A DNA stretch of 28,973 bases from JBQCDV01 sp051960855 (GCA_051960855.1 JBQCDV010000103.1:1-28973), one strand, 5' to 3'; shown: positions 14,895 to 23,899, counted from the stretch's first letter. The notes: a model not told the origin generated them from the sequence alone. Translations and numbers: made by a program.

Positions 14895-15910
14895 GAAGCA
14901 ACAGCACCGCTCAAGATGTTTTCCATGCACTCGACCATCTGTTCATCGGACCAAGCCGATAGGACTCTGGCGCGTGCGGCACGCCCAAGCGCAAGCCGAC
15001 ACTCTTCCGATTGCATAACACGCGCCACGCCCGCAGCAAGTGTTGCGACGCTCGACTCCTTGGGCAGTATCAACCCTACCTTTTCATCTAAGAGATCCCC
15101 TAGGCCGCCGGCGTCACGCGCTACGACCGGCACACCGAGAGCCATCGCATCGAGGACCGCGAAGGGGACACCCTCTCGCGTAGAGGTGCTCAACATGACT
15201 GTTGAACCTCGCATCCATGGCCTCACATCCTTCACCCTGCCGGGAAAGCGCATGTAGTCGGAATGTTCGCGTGAGAGCACGGCAGATTCTCGACCTTCCC
15301 CAAGCCACACGCCCTGCACGTCATATCCCCAGCGCCGCAAGGTCTGTACCACTTTAGCGAAGTCGCGCGGGTGCTTATCTCCCTCGGCTCGGCCCACACC
15401 TACAATGGTTCCGGAAGGAAGCGCGATGATGTCTGACGGGTTCTCATCCGGATGAACGCCATTTCGGCACACGGTGACTCGGCCACGCAGATGCGGGTAG
15501 CGCGCTGCTAAGTCCCCGGCAAGCTTCGGGGAGAGCGCGACGGTGACATCCGAACGGAACGAGATAAGCCTGCGATCGAGGAATTCGCTGTGGACGTGTT
15601 CCACGATCGGAACCTTCATCGAGATAGTTGCCATCCGCGCAGCGAGAGCCAAGTATCGATGATGGGCATGAACCACGTCCACAGCGTTGCTTTGAACGAC
15701 CCGACGGAGAGATAGGACATAATGACTTAAGCCAGCAAGAGTCTTGGAAGGGAAACGATCTCCCATCCCTCTAGTCCCCACCGCGTCGACCTTCCCGATC
15801 GCGACGTGGTCTACGCAGTGTCCTCGTTGGCGCAGCCCCACTGATACCAACTCGACACAACGGGAAATGCCACTCGCAGGTACTGAATCGTAGACCTCAA
15901 GCACTCTCAT
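14882..15910 (-). CDS. Glycosyltransferase, GT4 family
   Basis: This 342-aa protein has two Rossmann-like halves (GT-B). The N-terminal half contains ASGISRCVELVSVGLRQRGH (nucleoside-side loop) and DVVHAHHRYLAL. The C-terminal GT1 domain has GTIVGVGRAEGDKHPRDF, VWLGEGRES, FPGRVKDVRPWMRGSTVMLSTS and REGVPFAVLDAMALGVPVVARDAGG, the E-x7-E nucleotide-sugar site. It should add a sugar to the growing lipid-linked unit with retention of configuration; donor and acceptor cannot be read. ATG overlaps the Wzy stop by 4 bp (ATGA at 15907-15910). Confidence 0.9.
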   Translation of the reverse strand: MRVLEVYDSVPASGISRCVELVSVGLRQRGHCVDHVAIGKVDAVGTRGMGDRFPSKTLAGLSHYVLSLRRVVQSNAVDVVHAHHRYLALAARMATISMKVPIVEHVHSEFLDRRLISFRSDVTVALSPKLAGDLAARYPHLRGRVTVCRNGVHPDENPSDIIALPSGTIVGVGRAEGDKHPRDFAKVVQTLRRWGYDVQGVWLGEGRESAVLSREHSDYMRFPGRVKDVRPWMRGSTVMLSTSTREGVPFAVLDAMALGVPVVARDAGGLGDLLDEKVGLILPKESSVATLAAGVARVMQSEECRLALGRAARARVLSAWSDEQMVECMENILSGAVASCRG

Positions 15911-17274
15911 GCGATAGTGGTCCCCTCAGTTGCACGATCCGCAGCAGACCGGTCTTGCAGAGCATGTGGCGAGGACTCGAGTACTGGCTGGAGTCGTACA
16001 AGGAGGGCGAAGGCGCCCCATATCATGCAGACAAAACCGGATTGAAGCAGAGTCTCAAAGAGCCCCGTAACCACCACCAGGGGAGCGATCAGGAAGAGCG
16101 GGCTTCCTACTTTCCAATGAGTTCTTAGGGGACGACGAAGCACCGTGAGTCCGAGAGACAGCAGTAGGAGCGCAAGCACGACGCCGCCACCCTCAAGGAT
16201 ATCGAGATATGTGTTGTGAGCGCCAAGTCCCGCGTAACCGCCCTGATCGACGCCAAGGACGGCGCTTGTACCCAGACCGTGCCCCGTAATCGGAGCCGTG
16301 AGCCAGTTCCTCAAGGCCGCCCCCATATTCGCGAGACGCGCAGCGTCGCTACCTGAGTCACGAACGCTCACGTCTTGCGTCGACGTTAGGCGGGCGAAGG
16401 GACCAATGATGCCGAGGACCGCGACGGCCGAGAGGAATCCGAGTGCAGCGGCTCGTCGGTGACTACGCCGTTTGCTGGGCAGAAGCGCCAGGCAGAGGCC
16501 AGCCGCCACAAGGGCGAGAAATCCCGATCGGCTCAAGGTTGCAATGCATCCGACAGCGATGAGAACGACAGCTGCTAGCCATTTCCGCTTAGCGGACGTA
16601 GATGTTCCTGCCCCGTACAGCGCAAAGGGAAGTGTCATAATTAAGGTCAAGGCCAAGGCATTCGGGTGCCCAAGCGTTCCTGTCGCGCGGAAGAAGCCAG
16701 GTATTTCGACACACGCTTGCGCGGTTCCTGCAGGGTATATCCATGACGGCAGGATGAGTCTATGCGCCATGGCTTGCGCTAGACCGATCGCGGACTCAGC
16801 CGCGCCGATAACCGTCATCGCCGCGATCAGGCGCCTACTATCGGTCCAGGATCTCTCTCCACTTCCGAGCACCGTGGGCACGGTCAGGAAGCTGGCCAGG
16901 ATTGCCGCTAGACGACTTAAGACGTCCGTCGATCCTGAGATCTGCACGTACTCGACCAGGAGGAAGAGCAGGATTGCGAGAGAGATCGCGGTGGCCAACG
17001 GTGGCCAACGAACGCTGTTCGCGGCGATCTGCGATAGGCACCCAAACGACGCAATCGCGAGTAGACCGAGTGCCTGCTTAGTTGGTGACTCCCAAGAAGT
17101 AACCAAAAAGAATGTCACTACGACGGGCAACGTGAGTATGGGTTTACGACAAACCACACCGAACGTCACGACCGCAACGAGCGCCAAAGCCCCTTTGCTT
17201 CCATCGGACGCGGCGAGATAGCCGATCGCAAGCGTACTCGCACCGAGGAAGGCCGTGACAGCGATCTCGCCCAA
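15907..17274 (-). CDS. Wzy/O-antigen ligase-like polymerase
   Basis: This 455-aa polytopic membrane protein has about 11-12 hydrophobic segments, for example TAFLGASTLAIGYLAA, LTLPVVVTFFLVTSW, LATAISLAILLFLLVEYV and VVLALLLLSLGLTVL. RSGFLALVAAGLCLALL and the extracellular loop GHGLGTSAVLG followed by LGAHNTYLDILEGGG are the conserved Arg and HN-x-Y/F-L motifs of the O-antigen ligase (PF04932) fold. In this locus it is the probable repeat-unit polymerase. It begins 6 bp after the preceding stop and ends overlapping the next gene. Confidence 0.88.
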   Translation of the reverse strand: MGEIAVTAFLGASTLAIGYLAASDGSKGALALVAVVTFGVVCRKPILTLPVVVTFFLVTSWESPTKQALGLLAIASFGCLSQIAANSVRWPPLATAISLAILLFLLVEYVQISGSTDVLSRLAAILASFLTVPTVLGSGERSWTDSRRLIAAMTVIGAAESAIGLAQAMAHRLILPSWIYPAGTAQACVEIPGFFRATGTLGHPNALALTLIMTLPFALYGAGTSTSAKRKWLAAVVLIAVGCIATLSRSGFLALVAAGLCLALLPSKRRSHRRAAALGFLSAVAVLGIIGPFARLTSTQDVSVRDSGSDAARLANMGAALRNWLTAPITGHGLGTSAVLGVDQGGYAGLGAHNTYLDILEGGGVVLALLLLSLGLTVLRRPLRTHWKVGSPLFLIAPLVVVTGLFETLLQSGFVCMIWGAFALLVRLQPVLESSPHALQDRSAADRATEGTTIA

Positions 17275-17280
17275 GATTTT

Positions 17281-18303
17281 TCACTCCACACTGTTAAGCG
17301 AAGCTAGGCGGGCCAGCAGCTGAACTTGGTGATCCCAAGAATGCGCGGACGAAAAGGAATCGACTTCCTCTCGGCTTGGCCTCGGAGGGACGAACGACCA
17401 TTCAAGCAGTTTGGCTACAAACCCTTGAGGAGAACGCTCGATGGCCACCCAGGGGGGCACCGGGACCATCCCGCGTGTACCCTCAGGAGTCGTAACAACC
17501 GGCATTCCGGTCGCCGCTGACTCAAGAACCTTGTTCTTTATTCCAGCGCCGGACACAATAGGTGCAGCAACAACCGGAATATCTGCTAGGACCTTGCCGA
17601 GGTCGGGCACGTAACCGCGTGCGTGGTACCACGAGGTCTTGGGAAGCATCTCGCCACCTGAGCCGTATAGGTCGACGCGTATTTGTCGGCTGGCCGCGGC
17701 CCGGTGAATCCACTTAAGACCCTGCCGGTTAGGGGGATAGTTCCAATCTGCGAACATAACGATTCGTCGAGGCAAGGGAGCCGTTAAGTGGGATTCTGTA
17801 ACGAGAGACCGGGTTCCGTTCGGTACGATGAATGTGGAGGCTCCCCCTCTGAAGAAGCGATCAACTCGCGCGTCTCGTTCAGAGATGTAGAGCGCCACCA
17901 CCCCCTTCCTTGCCCCCCAGCGCACGAGCGACACCGAGGCTAAGAGACCCGCAAGTGCCGAGACGTCCCCGCTCTGAATTTGGCTAAAATACCTCAGGGG
18001 CCAGCTATCGCAGAGATCCCACACGACTCTCCTGCCCGCCTTAACGCCCGCGCGCACGACTGGCGCAAGAGCGAGACCCTCGACGATCAGGACGTCAGCC
18101 GCCGGTTCAAGTGTCTGGAGAACCGCCAAGCCCTGCCCCGAAAAACGTCTGACCATGGAGCGCTTTGGCCAAGGGGAAGTGAGGGGATGAAGGGTGACGT
18201 TGGCCCCCGCCGCACGAAGACCGTCAAGAAGGCCCTCACGACGGATAGAGCCGCCGTTTCTTTGTCCGCTCGAGGTCTCGAAGAGATAGAGCGCGCTCGT
18301 CAT
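17281..18303 (-). CDS. Glycosyltransferase, GT-B type (group 1-like)
   Basis: This 340-aa enzyme has the N-terminal motif SSGQRNGGSIRREGLLDGLRAAGA, DVLIVEGLALAP and a VVWDLCDSWPLRYF acceptor region. The C-terminal half has RIVMFADWNYPPNRQGLKW, RVDLYGSGG, VPDLGKVLADIPVVAAPIVSGAGIKNKVLESAATGMPVVTTPEGTRG. The G(A)GIKNKVLE signature is typical of Glyco_trans_1_4 proteins. The donor is unknown. Start ATG overlaps the upstream stop by 4 bp. Codon and base composition are less GC-rich than in the flanking regions, as for its neighbours. Confidence 0.87.
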   Translation of the reverse strand: MTSALYLFETSSGQRNGGSIRREGLLDGLRAAGANVTLHPLTSPWPKRSMVRRFSGQGLAVLQTLEPAADVLIVEGLALAPVVRAGVKAGRRVVWDLCDSWPLRYFSQIQSGDVSALAGLLASVSLVRWGARKGVVALYISERDARVDRFFRGGASTFIVPNGTRSLVTESHLTAPLPRRIVMFADWNYPPNRQGLKWIHRAAASRQIRVDLYGSGGEMLPKTSWYHARGYVPDLGKVLADIPVVAAPIVSGAGIKNKVLESAATGMPVVTTPEGTRGMVPVPPWVAIERSPQGFVAKLLEWSFVPPRPSREEVDSFSSAHSWDHQVQLLARLASLNSVE

Positions 18304-19256
18304 ATGGCCGCCAATATCGCGTCCAGCGCCGCAGCTGGGCTCCGCTCGCTCAGGTTAGACGGGCTGCAGGGCAACCCGCCTTCATTCAGCGCGCTCACCA
18401 CGGCTCCCGCAAGAGTCGCGACATCTGCGTCAGAATCAAGGATTACTCCAGGTGGCCGCACGAAGTCGATGGGCCCACCCGTAGCAGTTGTAATGACTGG
18501 CAGGCCGCAGGATTGCGCTTCGAGCATCGCCATCCCAAGTGACTCGAATCGAGACGTGCTGACGAACGCATCGGAAGCCCAGTAAGCTTCGAGTGCTGTG
18601 CCTCCAGGAATGACGGTAAGATGGGAACCCGCACTGTCGAGAATCATGCGCTGAATTTCTCTCTCCTGAGAACTCTTGACGCCAGGCGGCACGATCATCA
18701 GTCCCTGGAAGTCGAGTTTACGAACCAAGGCAATAAACATCTCGGGCCGCTTGACATCCTGGAATCTCCCTACCCATGCGAGCACCGGCCTCTCGTGCGA
18801 GAGAGCAAATTTGTTTCGGCAAGTGATTGACTCCTCCAGAGTCGGAGGGCGGAAGCGCTGCGGATTGGGGCCGATGGGAAGCACGTCCGGCGGTCGCCAA
18901 CCGTGATCGATCATTGCGTCTCGAACGCTTCGGGATATAGGGAATGCGGGCGCGCGTAAGCAGTGGCAGATGCCGCGCCGAGCTCGGCTTACTTGCCACC
19001 ACCCATGGCATATGAACACTCGGCGCTTCGCGCGTGACGCATTTCTCCAAAGTGAACGGAAGTCGTTGGCAATCAGCAGATCTGCGCGGCCAGAGAATGG
19101 GACGACCAGATCAGGACGTCTCCGCGCCAATTCCGAGAAACCGGGCACACGCAGGGAGACTTGATGGCCTCGTAACGTTGATTCATCCATGATGTCGACA
19201 AGGATCGTCTCACCTCCTCCCCACACGATCTGGCGAGTGGCACATAAAATTTTCAC
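18300..19256 (-). CDS. Glycosyltransferase, GT4 family
   Basis: This 318-aa protein shows IVWGGGETILVDIMDESTLRGHQVSL at the N-terminus (Gly-rich loop), an LLIANDFRSLWR acceptor-side region, and a C-terminal GT1 domain with VLAWVGRFQDVKRPEMFIALVRKL, VIPGGTALEAYWASDAFVSTS and RFESLGMAMLEAQSCGLPVITTATGG (E-x7-E). The substrates are not predictable. Both ends overlap neighbours by ATGA, consistent with coupled translation in the operon. Confidence 0.9.
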   Translation of the reverse strand: MKILCATRQIVWGGGETILVDIMDESTLRGHQVSLRVPGFSELARRRPDLVVPFSGRADLLIANDFRSLWRNASRAKRRVFICHGWWQVSRARRGICHCLRAPAFPISRSVRDAMIDHGWRPPDVLPIGPNPQRFRPPTLEESITCRNKFALSHERPVLAWVGRFQDVKRPEMFIALVRKLDFQGLMIVPPGVKSSQEREIQRMILDSAGSHLTVIPGGTALEAYWASDAFVSTSRFESLGMAMLEAQSCGLPVITTATGGPIDFVRPPGVILDSDADVATLAGAVVSALNEGGLPCSPSNLSERSPAAALDAILAAI

Positions 19257-20272
19257 GGCGCCGTCACGATCGTGGCGATCTCCCTGGCAAAGTCTGAGCG
19301 AACCATTCTCATCTCGGTCGCGATACTGATTTCGTCAGCAACTTCCGGAGAGATACGCTCAGGTGGAGTGAGAAGCAGTTGCTTGATGTGTCGCGGTCGT
19401 AACCCCAGCGTCCCCAAGAGGTCGAATTTGTGATGGTACCCGAACACGACGCTCGGGGTGCCGACTCGAGCGGCCGCTAGGGCCGCGTGCAGGCGACCAG
19501 CAAGGACGACTCGGGCCCCCCGAATCTCCGTGAGCGCATCCTCAATCGTGGTCGGGCCGCTTCTATCAACGCCCTCCCAGAATTCTGAATCTCCCAAGTG
19601 ACCGTGTTGGAAGTGGACGAAGGACACTGGTTCCCCGCATGCCAAATGTGCAGCTAGAGAGTGCACCGCCTCGCGATACTCGCGCGGAGTCGCCTGCCAC
19701 CAATGGGACCGAGGCGCGGGCATGCTTATCACTACCCCACGTCGCGGCCGGGCGGCGTCTTCACGCGTCACGTCTTTCAGAAAGGTGAGATCGTTCGTTA
19801 CCCGTGCATCTGATCGTCCGAGCTGCCTGGCCCAGGAGGCGTCTGCCGCGGTCCTCACTGAGAGCGTTTTTAGTCGACGAGTGCTTATGCTGCCAAGACT
19901 CACGGCCGCGGCGGAGGGAAAGGGGCCAAGTCCGAGACCGAGCGCATGAATCGGCACCGGGACTTGGCTTAGACGATAAGCCCAGCGGCTGGGCGACCGG
20001 TAACCTTGATCACCAGCAAGCCACCCTCCACCGGCTAAGAGCAGTGCGTCGACTTCCCGCATGGCGCGATGGAAACGCGCCGAGTCGAGCACGCGCGGCG
20101 CTGGCCACTGAATTGCGCGACCGCTGTCGGTGCCTTTCTTGAGTGCCTCGCTGGTTCTTTCGGTCACGTGAACGACCTGCTGGACTGGTAGGGCTGCGAG
20201 CGCAGACTCGAGCAACCACTGGTCCCCGATATTGCCCTGACCTGACCAGGCGTAGATGGCGATCGTCGTCAT
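19253..20272 (-). CDS. Polysaccharide pyruvyltransferase family protein
   Basis: This 339-aa protein belongs to the PF04230 family: GQGNIGDQWLLESALAAL at the N-terminus, LLLAGGGWLAGD, PIHALGLGLGPF, VRTAADASWARQLG, VTNDLTFL, FVHFQHGHLGDSEF and VVLAGRLHAALAAARVGTPSVVFGYHHKF. The GRLHA motif is the hallmark. Members add pyruvate ketals from PEP to sugar residues, giving the polymer negative charge, although some relatives have other transferase roles. ATG 20272 overlaps the stop of the preceding 147-codon frame (ATGA) and its own stop overlaps the next gene. Confidence 0.87.
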   Translation of the reverse strand: MTTIAIYAWSGQGNIGDQWLLESALAALPVQQVVHVTERTSEALKKGTDSGRAIQWPAPRVLDSARFHRAMREVDALLLAGGGWLAGDQGYRSPSRWAYRLSQVPVPIHALGLGLGPFPSAAAVSLGSISTRRLKTLSVRTAADASWARQLGRSDARVTNDLTFLKDVTREDAARPRRGVVISMPAPRSHWWQATPREYREAVHSLAAHLACGEPVSFVHFQHGHLGDSEFWEGVDRSGPTTIEDALTEIRGARVVLAGRLHAALAAARVGTPSVVFGYHHKFDLLGTLGLRPRHIKQLLLTPPERISPEVADEISIATEMRMVRSDFAREIATIVTAP

Positions 20273-20712
20273 TGCGCCCCTAGGGCTTCTCGGTATGGGC
20301 TGCTGGACATTCGTCCGCGCAAGTTCCTATGCAAACGCCCAGGCGTCGCGTTCGCAGTCGGGTCGCCAGGTGAGCCGACTGATCCGTCGACCCGCATGTC
20401 GACAACCCCCGTAACCGCTTGCGAAGCAGCACGAGGTTGGGCGACGGAAGCGATGCTGGTCAAGTAAGTCACAGAATTCCGATGATGTGGGTGCAGCGGC
20501 CACGCATTCACTGCGACCACCTCGCCCGCTCCGTCGACAACTGACACCCGCTCGACGGGAGGCGGTGTGATTGCTTGCGTCTGCAGCTTGCTACGCGGCG
20601 GAAGCGGCGTGGCCGAAGAGAGCCGCTGTGCGTCCGGCAGGCGCGGCGGGGGGGCGCAGCGCCTGCCAGACCGCGAGCCCACCCACGCCACCGCCCCGCC
20701 CTCAGTACGCAC
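20269..20712 (-). CDS. Unrecognised 147-aa frame in the polysaccharide operon
   Basis: This frame starts with GTG 20712, overlapping the end of the glycosylphosphotransferase gene by 11 bp, and stops at 20269 with a perfect ATGA overlap with the pyruvyltransferase. Coupling at both ends is hard to get by chance and is the chief reason to call it. The protein is proline-rich at first (CAPPPRLPDAQRL, PPPVERV), then has a short ordered-looking part (VSVVDGAGEVVAVNAWPLHPH, VTYLTSIASVAQ, TGVVDMRVDG) and a basic tail. It has no membrane segment, signal peptide or known motif. It could be a novel small gene or the relic of a lost gene that happens to stay open. Confidence 0.42.
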   Translation of the reverse strand: MRTEGGAVAWVGSRSGRRCAPPPRLPDAQRLSSATPLPPRSKLQTQAITPPPVERVSVVDGAGEVVAVNAWPLHPHHRNSVTYLTSIASVAQPRAASQAVTGVVDMRVDGSVGSPGDPTANATPGRLHRNLRGRMSSSPYREALGAQ

Positions 20713-22204
20713 CGCGTGAGCGCACGACGGCCCGCACAGTGCGCAGCAGGATGATGAGGTCGAGCAGGATCGACCAGTTCTCGACGTAGTAGAGGTCGAG
20801 CCGCACGGCCTCGTCCCAGGAGAGGTCGGAGCGGCCGCTGACCTGCCAGAGACCCGTGATGCCGGGCTGGACGAGCAGCCTCCGCTTGACTGTGTCGGTG
20901 TAGGCCTGCACCTCGACCGGCAGAGGCGGGCGCGGGCCGACAAGACTCATAGATCCGCCGAGGACGTTGAAGAGCTGTGGCAACTCATCCAGGGAATAGC
21001 GACGCATCCAGCGGCCGGCGCTCGTCACACGTGGATCTTCGCGGAGCTTGAAGAGCAGACCAGATGCCTCGTTCAGCTGCTGCAGCTCGGCGAGCCGCTC
21101 CTCGGCATTGACGTGCATGCTGCGGAACTTCCACACCCGAAAGGTCTCGCCGTGAGCGCCGACGCGGACCTGCCGGAAGAACACCGGTCCGCGCGAGGTC
21201 GTCTTGACGACGATCGCGAGAACCAGTAGCACCGGCGACAACACCACGAGGCCCACGCCAGCGAGAGCCAGGTCCAGGGCGCGCTTGAGGACCCGCTTGG
21301 TGCCGACGAACTCCGGCTCTTCCACGTGCAGCATGGGCACGCCCGCGACCGGCTGCATCGTGAGCCTTGGACCAGCCACATCGACCAGAGCCGGCGCGAC
21401 GACGACGTCGATTCCAGAGCCCTCGAGGCCCCACGAGATCTGCTTGACGAGGTCGGCGCCCACCGAGGAACTGGCGGCGAGCATGACCGTGTCGACCTGG
21501 AGCTGCCGTGCCAGGGCCGGCGCATCCAGCGGCGTCCCGAGCACCGCCACCTCGGTCATCGCCTCGGTCGAGCAGGCGCCGACAACGGTGAACCCTTGCC
21601 CGTCGCGACTCAACCGCGTGGCGAGCGTTGCGACCGGCAGGTCGTCGCCCACGAGCAACACGCGCCGCAGCAGCTGTCCGGTGGCCTGCTGACGGGCGAG
21701 CCACCGGTTGACAGTCCAGCGTCCGATGAACAGGAGCACCAGACCCAGGGGCAGCGCGATGAAGATAAATATCCGCGCGAGCTGCAGCTTCCCGATGTAG
21801 CTGACGAGTGCGATCGCCACGAAGACCCGTGCCGTCGCCAGCGCCTGTCGCTTGTAGCCCTCGTTGCCGCCCGTGATGATGCGGGGGTCGTAGGCGTTGG
21901 AGGCGGTGAGGAGGGCCATCCACAGCACGGTGATGCCGAGGCAGACCAGCTCGTAGAGCGGGCTGTGCGCGCGGTCGGGCGCGCGGAAGCGGATCAGGTA
22001 GGCCAGGTAGGAAGCGGTCACGACAGCCGCCGCATCCACCAGGACTGCACGGCGGACGAGCGGGTGCACCCGCGGTCGGGCAGGCACCGGCACCGCGTCG
22101 CGGACGTCAGCCACAGCTGCGTCGTTCGGGCCGATCGTGTGTGGTTGCGGCGGAATGCCCACCTCGGTCTGGGCACGCGTGTGCCCCTCAACCCCCGTTG
22201 TCAT
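20702..22204 (-). CDS. Exopolysaccharide polyprenyl glycosylphosphotransferase
   Basis: This 500-aa initiating enzyme transfers a sugar-1-phosphate to undecaprenyl phosphate at the membrane. After a hydrophilic N-terminus come about four membrane segments (AVLVDAAAVVTASYLAYLI, ELVCLGITVLWMALL, IFIFIALPLGLVLLFIG), a CoA-binding-like domain (RVLLVGDDLPVATLATRL, VVGACS) and, from about residue 305, the bacterial sugar transferase domain: KRALDLALAGVGLVVLSPVL (re-entrant membrane helix), SRGPVFFRQVRVG, FRVWKFRSMHVNAE, RRYSLDELPQLFNVLGGSM, SLVGPRPPLP and PGITGLWQVSGRSDLSWDE. It is the first gene of the leftward operon, with a leaderless-type promoter. Confidence 0.95.
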   Translation of the reverse strand: MTTGVEGHTRAQTEVGIPPQPHTIGPNDAAVADVRDAVPVPARPRVHPLVRRAVLVDAAAVVTASYLAYLIRFRAPDRAHSPLYELVCLGITVLWMALLTASNAYDPRIITGGNEGYKRQALATARVFVAIALVSYIGKLQLARIFIFIALPLGLVLLFIGRWTVNRWLARQQATGQLLRRVLLVGDDLPVATLATRLSRDGQGFTVVGACSTEAMTEVAVLGTPLDAPALARQLQVDTVMLAASSSVGADLVKQISWGLEGSGIDVVVAPALVDVAGPRLTMQPVAGVPMLHVEEPEFVGTKRVLKRALDLALAGVGLVVLSPVLLVLAIVVKTTSRGPVFFRQVRVGAHGETFRVWKFRSMHVNAEERLAELQQLNEASGLLFKLREDPRVTSAGRWMRRYSLDELPQLFNVLGGSMSLVGPRPPLPVEVQAYTDTVKRRLLVQPGITGLWQVSGRSDLSWDEAVRLDLYYVENWSILLDLIILLRTVRAVVRSRGAY

Positions 22205-22210
22205 GGCAAC

Positions 22211-22216
22211 AGAGTA
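22211..22216 (-). promoter_or_regulatory. Putative -10 element of exopolysaccharide operon
   Basis: On the minus strand TACTCT is followed after 6 bases by ATG 22204, as in leaderless promoters. No classical Shine-Dalgarno sequence precedes the start. Confidence 0.4.
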
Positions 22217-22248
22217 GGGGCCGATTGCCGGTTGGGGCCAGGATGCGT

Positions 22249-22265
22249 CGATACTTCAGGTATCG
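22249..22265. promoter_or_regulatory. Inverted repeat in divergent promoter region
   Basis: CGATAC-TTCAG-GTATCG is a perfect 6-bp-arm palindrome between the divergently transcribed phosphotransferase and BY-kinase genes; CGATAC recurs at 22278-22283. It is a plausible operator for coordinated control of both arms of the locus. Confidence 0.4.
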
Positions 22266-22320
22266 GCAGGACCTGGCGATACGGTAAGTCGCCGAAGCAG
22301 TCGAGCAGATTCGGGGACCA

Positions 22321-23856
22321 GTGGACCTTCGCGACTACCTGCGGATCCTGCGCAAGCGGTGGCGCCTCGTGGCCCTCTGCACCCTCCTGGGGCTCGCGGG
22401 TGCTGCCGTCGCCACGATCGTCGCGACCCCGCAGTACAGCGCGACCGCGCGGCTCTTCATCTCTGCGCGCAGCGGGGAGGACATCAGCAGCGCGCTGCAG
22501 GGCGGCAACTTCACGCAGCAGCGGGTCAAGAGCTACGCCGACGTCGTGACCACGGCGCCGGTGATGAAAGCGGTCATCGACAAGCTCGGGCTCGACACCA
22601 CTCCGGAGAAGCTCGCCGACGAGATCTCGGTCGACAACCCGCTCGACACGGTGCTGCTCAACGTCACCGCCACCGACAAGTCGCCCGAGCAGGCAACTGC
22701 GATCGCGAACTCCGTTGCCGCGCAGTTCACCGACGTCGTGCGCAAGCTCGAGACCCCTGACGGCGGCGGTCAGCCGTTGGTGAAGGCGACCGTGGTGCAG
22801 CAGGCGGCTCCCCCGGTGGCGCCGGTCTCGCCGCGCCCCAAGATCAACCTGGCGCTCGGACTGCTCGTCGGTCTCGCCATCGGTGTGGGTGTCTCCGTGC
22901 TGCGCGAGACGCTCGACACCACTGTGCGCTCGACCGAGGAGGTCAAGGAGCACACCGGCGCTCCGCTGCTCGGCGTCGTGCCCGAGGACCCGTCGACCCC
23001 GCGCCGGCCCCTCGTCGTCGAGGACCCCTCGACCAAGAACCCGCGGTCGGAGGCCTACCGGCAGATCCGCACCAACCTGCAGTTCCTCGACGTCAACACC
23101 CGGTTGCGCACGATCGTCGTCACCTCCGCCATGCCTGGTGAGGGCAAGACGACGACGGTTTGCAACCTCGCCATCGCGATGGCCGAGTCCGGCCGCCGCG
23201 TGATCCTCGTCGAGGCCGACCTGCGCCGGCCGCGCACCGCCGACTACTTCGGGCTCGAGGGCGGCGTCGGCGTCGTCAACGCGCTGCTGGGCCAGGCCGA
23301 GGTCGAGGACCTGCTGCAGCCGTGGGGGCGCCTGCCCCTGGAGATCCTGCCGAGCGGGCCGATCCCGCCGAACCCGTCGGAGCTGCTCGGCTCGCAGGCC
23401 ATGACCGACCTGATCAACCGGCTGTCGGCGCGCGCCGATGTCGTGCTGCTCGACGCTCCCCCGCTGCTCCCGGTCACCGACGCCTCGGTGCTCGCGGCCA
23501 AGGAGGACGGCGCGCTGCTCGTCACCCGCCACGGCTTCACCCGGCGCGACCAGCTCGAGGCCGCCGCCGAGTCCCTCTCGCAGGTCGGCGCCAAGCTGCT
23601 CGGCACCGTCGTCAACCGCATCCCGGCCAAGACCGGCAAGTACGGCTATGGCTACGGCTACTCGTATGACTACGACTACGGCACCGATGCCAACCGGCCC
23701 CGTCTCGGCGGCGGGGCGCCGGGCCGCACGTCGTATGACACCGCTCGTCGGGACCGGCTAGGTGCGGAGGGGTCGGCCAACGGGCACGCGGTGGATGGTG
23801 CGTCGGGCGGTGAGCGCGAGAGCCGGCTGCGTCGCGCGGCCGGGCGTCACCGCTGA
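22321..23856 (+). CDS. Wzz-type copolymerase fused to BY-kinase (CpsCD/CapAB-like)
   Basis: This 511-aa protein starts at GTG 22321 with GGGGA just upstream. Residues 1-200 form the Wzz/chain-length domain: LRDYLRILRKRW, first membrane helix about 17-36, extracytoplasmic part, second helix about 175-194. The cytoplasmic tyrosine kinase follows: Walker A SAMPGEGKTTT at 269-279, Walker A' ILVEADLRRPR at 295-305, Walker B VVLLDAPP at 374-381. A C-terminal tyrosine cluster (Y441-Y453, alternating tyrosines) is the autophosphorylation site. Autophosphorylation cycles control assembly and length of the polymer made by Wzy. Having both halves on one chain is the usual arrangement in actinobacteria. 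A basic, low-complexity tail of about 55 residues follows the cluster. Confidence 0.95.
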   Translation: MDLRDYLRILRKRWRLVALCTLLGLAGAAVATIVATPQYSATARLFISARSGEDISSALQGGNFTQQRVKSYADVVTTAPVMKAVIDKLGLDTTPEKLADEISVDNPLDTVLLNVTATDKSPEQATAIANSVAAQFTDVVRKLETPDGGGQPLVKATVVQQAAPPVAPVSPRPKINLALGLLVGLAIGVGVSVLRETLDTTVRSTEEVKEHTGAPLLGVVPEDPSTPRRPLVVEDPSTKNPRSEAYRQIRTNLQFLDVNTRLRTIVVTSAMPGEGKTTTVCNLAIAMAESGRRVILVEADLRRPRTADYFGLEGGVGVVNALLGQAEVEDLLQPWGRLPLEILPSGPIPPNPSELLGSQAMTDLINRLSARADVVLLDAPPLLPVTDASVLAAKEDGALLVTRHGFTRRDQLEAAAESLSQVGAKLLGTVVNRIPAKTGKYGYGYGYSYDYDYGTDANRPRLGGGAPGRTSYDTARRDRLGAEGSANGHAVDGASGGERESRLRRAAGRHR

Positions 23857-23899
23857 CCGCTTTGTCCGTCTGTCTGCTCTCGTGTGAGGCGGGCGCGTC

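Noticed and set aside
21326..22549. Plus-strand 407-codon frame across the phosphotransferase gene
   Set aside because: It lies antisense to a clearly recognised gene and runs through the divergent promoter; the protein is low-complexity.
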